Shown: positions 1 through 6,398 of the stretch, piece by piece
Numbering within the stretch: the first letter of the stretch is position 1
Layout: every line of letters begins with the position of its first letter
From: JBBPXY01 sp038200435
GTDB taxonomy: Bacteria; Actinomycetota; Thermoleophilia; Solirubrobacterales; Solirubrobacteraceae
NCBI GenBank assembly: GCA_038200435.1
Contig: JBBPXY010000011.1
Coordinates: 1-33,318 of the forward strand
DNA length: 33,318 bases
Direction of reading: 5' to 3'
Made by a program: the position numbers and the translations under genes
The notes under the pieces: generated by a model
What the model saw: only the letters and a program-made list of their open reading frames with translations
Database searches by the model: none
What the model was told of the DNA's origin: nothing

Positions 1-1401
1 ATCCAGGGCGGCGCGGTCAATCCCTACATCGACCGCCGCCAGCGGGTGCGGGAAGACCCCGACTTCGAGATCCCCTACGACCACCCGTCGCTCGAGCCGG
101 TGCTGCGCGACACGCTGGGGACGATCATCTTCCAGGACCAGGTGATGGAGGTCGCCCAGGCCTTCGCCGGGTTCTCCGCCGGCGAGGCCGAGGGGTTGCG
201 ACGGGCGATGAGCCGCAAGCGCTCTCAGGCGGCGATCGAGGCCTACCACCGGCGGTTCGTCGAGGGCGCGCGCGCCCTCCACGACGCCGACGAGGCGACG
301 GCGGAGCGGATCTACACGATGATCGGCGGCTTCTCGGGCTTCGGCTTCCCCAAGGCCCACGGGGCGGCGTTCGGGCTGCTGGCCTACCAGTCGACGTGGC
401 TGCGCGTGCACCACCCGGCGGAGTTTCTCTGCTCGCTGCTCGACGAGCAGCCCATGGGGTTCTATCCCGCCGACGCGCTCATCCACGACGCGCAGCGGCG
501 GGGCGCGGAGGTGGCCCCGCCGGAGGTGAACGCGAGCCGGGTGGAGTGCGACGTCGAGGCCGGTGGCCGGGTGCGGGTGGGCCTCGGCTACGTGCGGGGA
601 GTGCGCGCCGAGGAGGTGGCCTCGCTCGTCGCCGCGCGGGACGCCGGGGGCCCGTTTCGCGACCTGGGCGATCTCGCCGCCCGGGCGGGGGCCGGGCGTG
701 CCGCGCTGGCCCAGCTCGCGTGGGCCGGCGCGTGCGATGGGCTGGCCGGAGGCGACCGCCGCGTGGCCCTGTGGCGCCTCGGGGTGGCCGCGCCGGGGCG
801 CGCAGTGCGAGGAGGGACGCAGCTCGCGCTGCCCCTCGACCTGCCCGCGCCGCCGCCGTTGCGAGCCCTCGGGGCGTGGGACTCCACGCTGGCCGATTAC
901 GGCACCACGGGAGTGGCCATCGGCGATCACCCGCTTGCGCTGCTGCGCCCGGGGCTCCCGGCCGGCGTGGTGACCAGTGCCGCGCTCGAGTCGCTGCCGC
1001 ACGGGCGCAAGGTGCGGGTGGGGGGGCTGGTCGTCGCGCGCCAGCGGCCGGGCACGGCCAACGGGGTGGTCTTCCTGCTCATCGAGGACGAGGCCGGAAC
1101 GGTCAACCTTGTGATCCCTCCGGCGGTCTACGAGCGCCACCGCCTGGCGGTGCGCACCGAGCCGCTGATCGTGGTGGAAGGCACGCTCGAGCGCTTCGCC
1201 GCCGCGGGTGGTGCGATCAACGTGCTCGTCAGCGGAGTGACCGCGCTCGAGGCGCCGGACGCACCGCAGGCCACGGTGCGCGACTTCTCCCCGCTCGAGG
1301 AGAAGGAACGCCTCCGCGTCGAGGCCGAACGGGCCGCAAGTGGCGACTTCCGGGCGGTCGCGCCGGCCGTGCAGTCCTTCGCCTCGGGCCGCCGGAGATG
1401 A
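1..1401 (+). CDS. dnaE2: Error-prone DNA polymerase DnaE2 (ImuC), C-terminal part
   Basis: The 5' end lies outside the window; 466 codons are visible, in frame from base 1. DnaE2 is the C-family polymerase of the mutasome (with ImuA/ImuB) that carries out translesion synthesis and damage-induced mutagenesis. The visible part opens in the catalytic/fingers region (IQGGAVNPYIDRR, then IIFQDQVMEVA), continues through a helix-hairpin-helix stretch (about residues 190-260), and has the segment TLADYGTTGVAIGDHPLALL typical of DnaE2. An OB-fold follows at about residues 335-405, with RQRPGTANGVVF as its signature. The tail is short and lacks the extended C-terminus of replicative DnaE1, which argues for DnaE2. 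No imuA or imuB is seen downstream; they may lie upstream. The stop is TGA at 1399-1401. Confidence 0.93.
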   Translation: MQGGAVNPYIDRRQRVREDPDFEIPYDHPSLEPVLRDTLGTIIFQDQVMEVAQAFAGFSAGEAEGLRRAMSRKRSQAAIEAYHRRFVEGARALHDADEATAERIYTMIGGFSGFGFPKAHGAAFGLLAYQSTWLRVHHPAEFLCSLLDEQPMGFYPADALIHDAQRRGAEVAPPEVNASRVECDVEAGGRVRVGLGYVRGVRAEEVASLVAARDAGGPFRDLGDLAARAGAGRAALAQLAWAGACDGLAGGDRRVALWRLGVAAPGRAVRGGTQLALPLDLPAPPPLRALGAWDSTLADYGTTGVAIGDHPLALLRPGLPAGVVTSAALESLPHGRKVRVGGLVVARQRPGTANGVVFLLIEDEAGTVNLVIPPAVYERHRLAVRTEPLIVVEGTLERFAAAGGAINVLVSGVTALEAPDAPQATVRDFSPLEEKERLRVEAERAASGDFRAVAPAVQSFASGRRR

Positions 1402-1438
1402 GTCTCGAGCCGGCCTCCCTTCCCGCCCGGGCGCCCGC

Positions 1439-1444
1439 TAAGCT
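1439..1444 (+). promoter_or_regulatory. Putative -10 box (TAAGCT) of a leaderless gene
   Basis: TAAGCT fits TANNNT and ends 9 nt before the ATG at 1454, which has no Shine-Dalgarno. Counting +1 as 12 nt after the first T puts the transcript start at about 1451, three bases before the start codon. Confidence 0.45.
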
Positions 1445-1453
1445 GCCGCCTCC

Positions 1454-1945
1454 ATGGTGGCAACCATCGCGTTTCTGCTGTTCTTCATCGCGCTCGGCGT
1501 CGGGCTGTTCTTCATCGCCTTGCGCGGTGGGCCGCGAGGGGCCCGCGCTGCGCTTCAGAACCAGTCCCGCCGCGGGCGCCGCGGAGCCACCACGCTGTTT
1601 CTCGTCATGTACCTGGTCCTCGGCATCGCGGTCCCGGCCGCGCTGCTCATCGGGAACAAGTCGAGCGCCAACTCGCGGGCCGCCGGGACGACTTTGAGCA
1701 CGATGGACAAGCGCGGGCGCTTCCTCTTCGGGAACGCGTGCGGCAGTTGCCACACGCTCGCGGCGGCCGAGACCACCGGCAAGGTCGGGCCCAACCTCGA
1801 TCAGCTCAAGCCGCCCAAGGCCTTGGTGCTCGATGCACTCGCCCAGGGGCGCCAGCGCGGCAACGGAACGATGCCCGCCAACCTGCTCTACGGGAACGAC
1901 GCCCAGGCGGTCGCCGGCTTCGTCGGAAAAGTCGCCGGCAAGTAG
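1454..1945 (+). CDS. Membrane-anchored class I c-type cytochrome
   Basis: This 163-residue protein has two N-terminal hydrophobic helices (about residues 2-23 and 46-67) separated by an Arg-rich loop, followed by a small cytochrome c domain outside the membrane. The haem-binding motif CGSCH is at residues 96-100, and Met140 in GTMPANL is the likely sixth iron ligand. GKVGPNL after the haem motif is typical of class I cytochromes c. It probably shuttles electrons at the outer face of the membrane; the partner oxidase or reductase is not in this window. It stands alone, with dnaE2 upstream and a riboswitch-controlled gene downstream. The ATG start is supported by a -10-like box 9 nt upstream rather than a ribosome binding site. 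Confidence 0.85.
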   Translation: MVATIAFLLFFIALGVGLFFIALRGGPRGARAALQNQSRRGRRGATTLFLVMYLVLGIAVPAALLIGNKSSANSRAAGTTLSTMDKRGRFLFGNACGSCHTLAAAETTGKVGPNLDQLKPPKALVLDALAQGRQRGNGTMPANLLYGNDAQAVAGFVGKVAGK

Positions 1946-1979
1946 TCCCGCCGCTGCCTCGCTGCTAGCATCGCGCCCG

Positions 1980-2126
1980 CAAACGCCGAGTTTCCGTCCG
2001 GCCGCAGGCCTAACTTGCGGATGGGACGGAAAGCGGGGGACCCACAGGTAGTTGGGGCGAATCGCGCAGTTGCGCGTAGCGCTGTCTCTTTTCAGCGCGA
2101 GCCCGTCAGCTAACCCCGCAGGCAGT
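1980..2126 (+). promoter_or_regulatory. Cyclic di-AMP riboswitch (ydaO-yuaA family)
   Basis: The leader contains the conserved blocks of the ydaO-yuaA RNA in order: GGGGGACCCAC (2036-2046), TTGGGGCGAATC (about 2052-2063) and, at the 3' end, CCCGTCAGCTAACCCCGCAG followed by GC (about 2102-2123). A 9-bp stem pairs 1991-1999 with 2024-2032 and encloses an inner CCGCA/TGCGG hairpin. A GCGC-rich variable stem lies between the second and third blocks. In actinobacteria this class senses c-di-AMP and commonly controls wall hydrolases and transport genes, generally switching expression off when ligand is bound. Here it precedes the small membrane protein starting at 2145, whose SD (GAGGGAG) lies just beyond the aptamer. 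Confidence 0.9.
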
Positions 2127-2144
2127 GAAAAAGAGGGAGCACCG

Positions 2145-2513
2145 ATGCCCGAGGCCGCCGCCCGCAGGTGGGACGACCCCGTAGGAGACGAAGACCACGC
2201 CGTCGCGCCGCCCCCGGCGCGGCCCCGGCTCGTCGACGTCTCCGCCGCGCCGCGTCCTGAGGGGCGCCGCACGATCACGATCACTGGCCAGGCCGCGCCT
2301 CCGCGCCGCCGGCCCGCCCGCCCCCCGCACGAGCGAGTGGGAGCGCGACCCGACCGCATGGCTCTCTGGGCCGTGGTCATGTGTCTTTTCCTCATTCTCG
2401 TCGCGGCGATGAGCGCGAACGCGGCGGTTCCGGTCCGCTCCACTCACGTCGGACCCGGCGTCACCGCAACCGGCGTGACCGCCCCGTCGGCCGTGCCTGC
2501 CTTGGGGCGTTAG
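2145..2513 (+). CDS. Small single-pass membrane protein downstream of a c-di-AMP riboswitch
   Basis: No function is recognised. The protein has 122 residues. The N-terminal 70 residues are hydrophilic and rich in Pro/Arg, with a conserved-looking segment GRRTITITGQ followed by RRR and HERVGARPDR. One transmembrane helix lies at about residues 72-91 (MALWAVVMCLFLILVAAMSA), and an outer tail of about 30 residues is rich in Thr, Val, Pro and Gly. The positive charges before the helix predict a cytoplasmic N-terminus. The ATG at 2145 was chosen because GAGGGAG lies 6 nt upstream and directly follows the riboswitch; the frame stays open upstream, but there it would overlap the aptamer. The control element suggests a role in envelope or osmotic homeostasis, which is inference. 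Confidence 0.75.
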   Translation: MPEAAARRWDDPVGDEDHAVAPPPARPRLVDVSAAPRPEGRRTITITGQAAPPRRRPARPPHERVGARPDRMALWAVVMCLFLILVAAMSANAAVPVRSTHVGPGVTATGVTAPSAVPALGR

Positions 2514-2652
2514 CCCGCAGCGCGACGTTCGGACCTCCGAGTTGGCACGAGGGGCGCTGAGCTGACAGATCGCGCCGTGCGTAATCGGTAATGACGCGCG
2601 CGGTCGCGGATACCCAGACAAGTGCCGGCAGTCGGCTGGCATGGCCGGTATA

Positions 2653-2667
2653 CTTATCAAGGGTAAG
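2653..2667 (+). promoter_or_regulatory. Possible promoter/operator of the CMD-hxlR unit
   Basis: CTTA (2653-2656) and TAAG (2664-2667) form an inverted repeat with a 7-nt spacer. They overlap a -10-like TATACT at 2649-2654. HxlR-type repressors bind inverted repeats at their own promoters, and the hxlR gene lies in the downstream unit, so this is a candidate autoregulatory site. The arms are short and no -35 box is evident. Confidence 0.3.
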
Positions 2668-2708
2668 GCGCTATCCATTCGCCAGGCCCACTCCCCCCGG
2701 TGGTTCCC

Positions 2709-3272
2709 ATGAAGACACCCATGAGCAGGTTCCAGGTCCACGACGATCTCACCGCCCCCGAAGGATCGGTTGCCGTGTTGCGCGGCGCCCTCTCCTCCGG
2801 CGGTCAGCTGCCCAACTTCCTGGGCGTGCTGGCGGGCTCTCCGGCAGCGTTGCGGGCCTACGCCCGTTTCCGCTCGGAGCTGCGCCACGGCAAGCTGACC
2901 CGCTCGACCCTCGAGCGGATCTCGCTCGGCGTGGCCGACCATTACAGCTCTGCGCCGGGGCTCACGACCCATGAACGTGCTGCCCGCGCCGCTGGGCTGG
3001 GCGTCGGCGAGGTGGCTCTGGCGCGCGAGTGGAACTCCCAGGACGAGCGCGAGGCGGCGCTGCTGCGCTACCTGAAGGCCGTCGTCGAGCAGAACGGCCG
3101 CCCGCCGATGCACCTGCACGAGGAGGCGCGAGAGGCCGGCTGGGACGACGAGCAGATCCTCGAGGCCATCGCCTACGTCGCCCTCGAGGGGTTCACCGCG
3201 ATGATCAACGTCGCCGGCGAGGTGCCGGTCGACGGTTCGGCCGAGGAGTCGCGGGCGCTCCGCGCCGCGTAG
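2709..3272 (+). CDS. Carboxymuconolactone decarboxylase (CMD/AhpD-like) family protein lacking the Cys pair
   Basis: The protein has 187 residues and the all-helical AhpD/CMD fold: an N-terminal PNFLGVLAGSPAALRAYARF helix pair, then LERISLGVADHYS and a later ILEAIAYVALEGFTAMIN helix. CMD-fold proteins include peroxidase-linked disulfide reductases and decarboxylases. In AhpD-type members the active site is CxxC followed by His. Here the aligned segment reads SSAPGLTTH, so both cysteines are absent while the His is kept. A peroxidase-type redox role is therefore unlikely and the substrate is unknown. The gene is 11 bp upstream of an HxlR regulator on the same strand. Start: ATG 2709 with GGTGG 5 nt upstream; GTG 2700 and ATG 2721 are alternatives. 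Confidence 0.75.
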   Translation: MKTPMSRFQVHDDLTAPEGSVAVLRGALSSGGQLPNFLGVLAGSPAALRAYARFRSELRHGKLTRSTLERISLGVADHYSSAPGLTTHERAARAAGLGVGEVALAREWNSQDEREAALLRYLKAVVEQNGRPPMHLHEEAREAGWDDEQILEAIAYVALEGFTAMINVAGEVPVDGSAEESRALRAA

Positions 3273-3283
3273 ATTTGAGCGCT

Positions 3284-3667
3284 ATGCCTGCCCCGGCAGG
3301 AGCACGAGACCAGACCTCCCCGCCGGCTCACGGGCCAAACTGCTGCCCGCTCTACCACGAGGCGGTCGAGCTGATCGGCAAGCGCTGGTCGGGGGCGATC
3401 TTGCGGGTGATGATGGTCGGCGAGCTGCGTTTCTCGCAGATCGCCCAGGCGGTACCGGACCTCTCGGACCGGCTCCTTTCGGAGCGGATGAAGGAGCTTG
3501 AGGCCCGTGGCGTCGTGGAGCGGCGGGTGTACGCCGGGCCTCCGGTGCGCGTGGAGTACACGCTTTCGGCCATGGGCCGCGACCTCGAGCCCGCGCTCCA
3601 GGAGATCCAGGCCTGGGCCCAGCGCTGGCTCGACGCCTCGCAGGCCCGCAGCTCCGCGCCCCGATGA
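3284..3667 (+). CDS. HxlR-family winged-helix transcriptional regulator
   Basis: This 127-residue protein has the full HxlR (MarR-like) winged helix. The N-terminal Cys-Pro (NCCPLYHEAVELIGKRWSG) is followed by the recognition-helix region LSDRLLSERMKELEARGVVE and the wing RVEYTLSAMGRDLEP. HxlR regulators bind DNA as dimers and often respond to reactive electrophiles or aromatic compounds through a conserved N-terminal Cys. Position right after the CMD-family gene suggests it controls that gene and itself. The ATG at 3284 has no Shine-Dalgarno; TAGATT at 3270-3275 lies 8 nt upstream, so an internal leaderless start is possible. That box overlaps the preceding TAG stop, so it could be chance. 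The frame is open further upstream but the sequence there is the CMD gene in another frame. Confidence 0.88.
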   Translation: MPAPAGARDQTSPPAHGPNCCPLYHEAVELIGKRWSGAILRVMMVGELRFSQIAQAVPDLSDRLLSERMKELEARGVVERRVYAGPPVRVEYTLSAMGRDLEPALQEIQAWAQRWLDASQARSSAPR

Positions 3668-3669
3668 TC

Positions 3670-3675
3670 TAACGT
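3670..3675 (+). promoter_or_regulatory. Putative -10 box (TAACGT) of glnA
   Basis: TAACGT lies 10 nt before the TTG start of glnA, which lacks a Shine-Dalgarno. The predicted transcript start would be near 3682, giving a leader of about 4 nt. Confidence 0.4.
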
Positions 3676-3685
3676 TCTGCGTCGC

Positions 3686-5023
3686 TTGGCCGACGCGCCC
3701 CTCACCTCAGACGACGTCCTCGCCCTCGTCGAGGAGCGGAAGATCCGCTTCATTCGGCTGTGGTTCACCGACATCCTCGGCCAGCTGAAGTCGTTCTCGG
3801 TCAACTCCGACGAGCTGGCCGACGCGTTCGAGGGCGGGATGGGGTTCGACGGGTCATCGATCACGGGCTTCAACGCCATCGAGGAGTCGGACATGATCGC
3901 CATGCCCGATCCGAGCACCTTCGCCGTCTTGCCCTGGCGCCCGCAGGAGAGTGGCGTCGCACGCATGATCTGCGACGTCCTCACCCCCGAGCGCAATCCC
4001 TACGAGGGCGATCCCCGCCACGTGCTCCGCCGCGCGGTTGAGCGCGCTGCCTCGATGGGCTACGACCACTTCTACGTCGGACCCGAGCTCGAGTTCTTCT
4101 ACTTCAAGGACTCGATCTCCACCGAGGTGCTCGATCACGGCGGCTACTTCGACTTGACCACGCTCGACGCGGGCTCCGACCTGCGCCGCGAGACCGTGCT
4201 CGCCCTCGAGCAGCTGGGGATCCACACGGAGTACTCACACCACGAGGTGGGCCCCTCCCAGCACGAGATCGACATGCGCTATGCCGACGCCCTGAAGATG
4301 GCCGACGACTGCATGACCTACCGCATCACCGTCAAGGAGTACGCGCTCAAGTACGGCTACCACGCGACGTTCATGCCCAAGCCGCTCTTCGGCGAGAACG
4401 GCTCGGGCATGCACACCCACCAGTCGCTCTTCGCCGACGGCCGCAACGCGTTCTACGACCCCGACGACCAGTACTTCCTCTCCGGCGTGGGCAAGGCGTT
4501 CATCGCCGGGCAGCTGCGCCACGCGCGCGAGATCTCCTCGATCTTCGCCCAGTGGGTGAACTCCTACAAGCGCCTGGTTCCGGGCTACGAGGCTCCCGTG
4601 TACGTGGCTTGGTCTCGTCGCAACCGCTCCGCCCTCGTGCGCGTGCCGCTCTACCACCCCGGCAAGGAGAAGGCCACGCGGATGGAGCTGCGCTGCCCCG
4701 ACCCGGCGTGCAATCCCTATCTGACCTTCGCCGCGCTGCTCCAGGCCGGGCTCGAGGGGATCGAGAAGGGCTACGAGCTGCCCGAGCCGATGGAGAAGAA
4801 CCTGTACCACCTCTCGCCTGACGAGCGGCGGCGGCTGGGGATCGAGCAGCTCCCCGAGACGCTCGGCGAAGCGATCGAGGTCACGGCGGAGTCCGAGCTC
4901 GTGCTGCGCACCCTGGGCGAGCACATGTTCAACCGCTACATCGAGATCAAGCGGCAGGAGTGGGACGACTACCGCGTGCAGGTCACGCCGTGGGAGCTCG
5001 GCCGCTACCTGCCCGTGCTCTAG
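3686..5023 (+). CDS. glnA: Glutamine synthetase, type I (alpha-like)
   Basis: GlnA condenses glutamate and ammonia using ATP and is the main entry of nitrogen into the cell; it works as a cytoplasmic dodecamer. The 445-residue length fits the shorter GSI-alpha class. Family signatures are all present: GFDGSSITGFNAIEESDM in the N-terminal beta-grasp, the metal-binding GPELEFF, KPLFGENGSGMHTHQSLF in the ATP site, RRNRSALVRVP, and MELRCPDPACNPYL. The segment NLYHLSPDERRRLGI replaces the adenylylation loop NLYDLPPEE of GSI-beta enzymes, so covalent control by GlnE seems unlikely; feedback inhibition would be expected for the alpha class. The start is TTG at 3686, 18 nt after hxlR, giving MADAPLT. 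A hairpin and the c-di-GMP riboswitch follow. Confidence 0.95.
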   Translation: MADAPLTSDDVLALVEERKIRFIRLWFTDILGQLKSFSVNSDELADAFEGGMGFDGSSITGFNAIEESDMIAMPDPSTFAVLPWRPQESGVARMICDVLTPERNPYEGDPRHVLRRAVERAASMGYDHFYVGPELEFFYFKDSISTEVLDHGGYFDLTTLDAGSDLRRETVLALEQLGIHTEYSHHEVGPSQHEIDMRYADALKMADDCMTYRITVKEYALKYGYHATFMPKPLFGENGSGMHTHQSLFADGRNAFYDPDDQYFLSGVGKAFIAGQLRHAREISSIFAQWVNSYKRLVPGYEAPVYVAWSRRNRSALVRVPLYHPGKEKATRMELRCPDPACNPYLTFAALLQAGLEGIEKGYELPEPMEKNLYHLSPDERRRLGIEQLPETLGEAIEVTAESELVLRTLGEHMFNRYIEIKRQEWDDYRVQVTPWELGRYLPVL

Positions 5024-5031
5024 AGAGAAGA

Positions 5032-5052
5032 CGGCCCCTCAAGGCGGGGCCG
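5032..5052 (+). terminator. GC-rich hairpin after glnA
   Basis: A 7-bp stem, CGGCCCC (5032-5038) with GGGGCCG (5046-5052), closes a 7-nt loop 8 nt after the glnA stop. No T-run follows, so it is a probable but non-canonical terminator separating glnA from the riboswitch unit. Confidence 0.5.
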
Positions 5053-5095
5053 CGCCCGTCCGATAGGGGTAGGGCAAGTCCATCAGCGACTCGTC

Positions 5096-5180
5096 TCCCG
5101 ATAAAGGCAAACCGTCCGTGAGGGCGGGACGCAAAGTCACGGGGCTCCCTCGCGGAGTCAGCCGGACCGCCGAAGGAACA
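5096..5180 (+). promoter_or_regulatory. Cyclic di-GMP-I (GEMM) riboswitch
   Basis: The core matches GEMM-I: AAAGGCAAACC at 5103-5113, a stem CGTCC/GGGCG capped by the GNRA tetraloop GTGA, then GGGACGCAAAGTCACGGG. A second stem GGCTCC/GGAGTC follows, and the aptamer ends with AGCCGGACCGCCGAA. The GTGA loop and downstream stem are placed for the tetraloop-receptor contact known in this class. GEMM-I RNAs bind c-di-GMP and often regulate surface and motility genes. The next gene, starting at 5221 on the same strand, is a secreted L,D-transpeptidase. Confidence 0.92.
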
Positions 5181-5187
5181 GGCATTT

Positions 5188-5216
5188 GGGAACGGCGGGT
5201 TCCCGACCGCCAGGAG
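5188..5216 (+). promoter_or_regulatory. Likely expression platform: two mutually exclusive hairpins before the SD
   Basis: GGGAAC (5188-5193) can pair with GTTCCC (5199-5204). Alternatively GGCGG (5194-5198) can pair with CCGCC (5207-5211), whose right arm abuts the Shine-Dalgarno AGGAG at 5212-5216. The two helices overlap and cannot form together, which suits a switch acting on translation start. No T-run is seen, so transcription termination is less likely. Confidence 0.45.
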
Positions 5217-5220
5217 TCCC

Positions 5221-6042
5221 GTGTCCCGCCACTCCGTTTCTCGCCACCTCGTTGTCGTTGCGAGCACCGTCGCGACCACGGTCGCGGTGGTCGTCCCGTT
5301 CTCCGGCCTCGCCAGCGCCCAGGCCGATGCGCCCGTTGTGCACGCGGCGCCAGCTCCCCGGGCTTTCGCGGTTCCCGCGCCTGCGCCCAAGAAGATCGTG
5401 CGGGCCCATGTGAAGCTCAGTCCCCGCCGCCGCCCGGTGCCCACGACCCCCGTCGTCTCCGTGCGCCCCGGCGCCGCCGTGCCGGTTCGCTCCCGTCCTG
5501 GCGGACCAGCCGTCGCGAGCCTGACCGATAAGACCGAGTTCGGCTCGCCCACCGTTGCGCCGGCCTACGCCCGCCGGGGCCGGTGGCTTGCCGTCGCCCT
5601 TCCTCAGCTGCCCAACAACCGCTTCGGATGGGTCGACGCCCGCAGCCGCGGCCTACGCGTCAGCGCCTCACATCTCTCCATCCGCATCGATCGTGCTCGC
5701 CGCTCGCTGGAGCTGCGCGCCGGGCGGCGGCTCGTCCTGCGCACCACCGTCGGTGTCGGCGCTCCCGGCTCACCTACCCCGGCCGGGCGCTTCTCGGTGA
5801 CCGACGAGCTCGGGGGCGCGCAGTTCTCGCCGTCCTACGGATGCTGCGTGCTGGCTCTCTCGGCCCACCAGCCCAACCCGCCCGCGGGTTGGACAAACGG
5901 CACGCGCATGGCAATTCACGGCACGAACGCGCCCGCGACCATTGGCGTCGCGGCAAGCGCCGGGTGCGTGCACGCCGATGATCAGATCATGCGGGTGCTC
6001 ATGCGCCGCGTGCCGCTCGGCACGCCGGTCCTGATCTCCTAG
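5221..6042 (+). CDS. Secreted L,D-transpeptidase (YkuD domain)
   Basis: The 273-residue protein crosslinks peptidoglycan stem peptides (3-3 links) or attaches proteins to them, acting outside the membrane. A signal sequence spans about residues 1-34 (hydrophobic core HLVVVASTVATTVAVVVPF, cleavage after ASA likely). A Pro/Arg-rich linker and an SH3-like stretch (about residues 75-135) follow. The YkuD domain fills the C-terminal half: His233 in MAIHGTNAPATIG and catalytic Cys249 in SAGCVHADDQ, an H-x15-C spacing. The usual SHGC is SAGC here, a tolerated variant. The GTG start at 5221 has AGGAG 4 nt upstream. It is controlled by the c-di-GMP riboswitch at 5096-5180, which links wall crosslinking to c-di-GMP. 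Confidence 0.9.
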   Translation: MSRHSVSRHLVVVASTVATTVAVVVPFSGLASAQADAPVVHAAPAPRAFAVPAPAPKKIVRAHVKLSPRRRPVPTTPVVSVRPGAAVPVRSRPGGPAVASLTDKTEFGSPTVAPAYARRGRWLAVALPQLPNNRFGWVDARSRGLRVSASHLSIRIDRARRSLELRAGRRLVLRTTVGVGAPGSPTPAGRFSVTDELGGAQFSPSYGCCVLALSAHQPNPPAGWTNGTRMAIHGTNAPATIGVAASAGCVHADDQIMRVLMRRVPLGTPVLIS

Positions 6043-6063
6043 CGGCCGGGCCGGCCCGGCCGC
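6042..6063. terminator. Perfect palindrome between convergent genes (bidirectional terminator)
   Basis: The 22 bases are a perfect palindrome able to form a 9-bp all-GC stem with a CCGG loop. It overlaps the last base of the L,D-transpeptidase stop codon and ends 2 bp before the stop of the convergent lipoprotein gene, so it can serve both transcripts. There is no T-run. Confidence 0.55.
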
Positions 6064-6065
6064 GG

Positions 6066-6362
6066 CTACTTCGCCTTCGGCGGGGTGCCCGTGCTGGTGC
6101 AGCCCGCGGTCTGGGCGTTCTTCAGGTCGGCCGGGGTGGGCTTCTTCGGCTTCTTGGTGACCGTGTAGGAGTACTTCTTGTGCTCATTGAGGAAGTCGGC
6201 AGGGAAGAGGCTCGGGCACAGGCGCGCCAGCTCGTCGTCGTTCAGGCCCTTCTCCTGCTTGATGAAAAGAGCCCGCTTGGCCTGCTCGGGGTTGGGCGTC
6301 CCACCGCAGCCGGCCAGGGCCACGGCAAGGACTGAGAGCAGCAGGACGGCAAGGGCGCGCAT
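6066..6362 (-). CDS. Small lipoprotein of unknown function
   Basis: The protein has 98 residues with a clear lipoprotein signal: MRALAVLLLSVLAVALAGC, lipobox LAGC, and lipidated Cys19. The mature part is about 80 residues, acidic and basic mixed, with LNDDELARLCPSLFPADFLN (one Cys) and a Lys/Pro-rich stretch KKPKKPTPAD. A second Cys near the C-terminus (AGCTSTG) could form a disulfide with the first. No domain is recognised. It is divergent from the DHA2 transporter at 6399 with only 36 bp between. The ATG has TAGCCT 9 nt upstream, consistent with a leaderless message. Confidence 0.75.
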   Translation of the reverse strand: MRALAVLLLSVLAVALAGCGGTPNPEQAKRALFIKQEKGLNDDELARLCPSLFPADFLNEHKKYSYTVTKKPKKPTPADLKNAQTAGCTSTGTPPKAK

Positions 6363-6371
6363 CGCGGCTGG

Positions 6372-6391
6372 AGGCTAGCGGCTCCTATAGT
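6372..6391. promoter_or_regulatory. Divergent leaderless -10 boxes between lipoprotein and MFS genes
   Basis: On the minus strand TAGCCT (6377-6372) lies 9 nt from the ATG at 6362. On the plus strand TATAGT (6386-6391) lies 7 nt from the ATG at 6399. Predicted transcript starts fall 1-3 nt before each start codon. Here the two boxes are separate, unlike the four overlapping pairs elsewhere in the window. Confidence 0.5.
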
Positions 6392-6398
6392 CGCGGGC

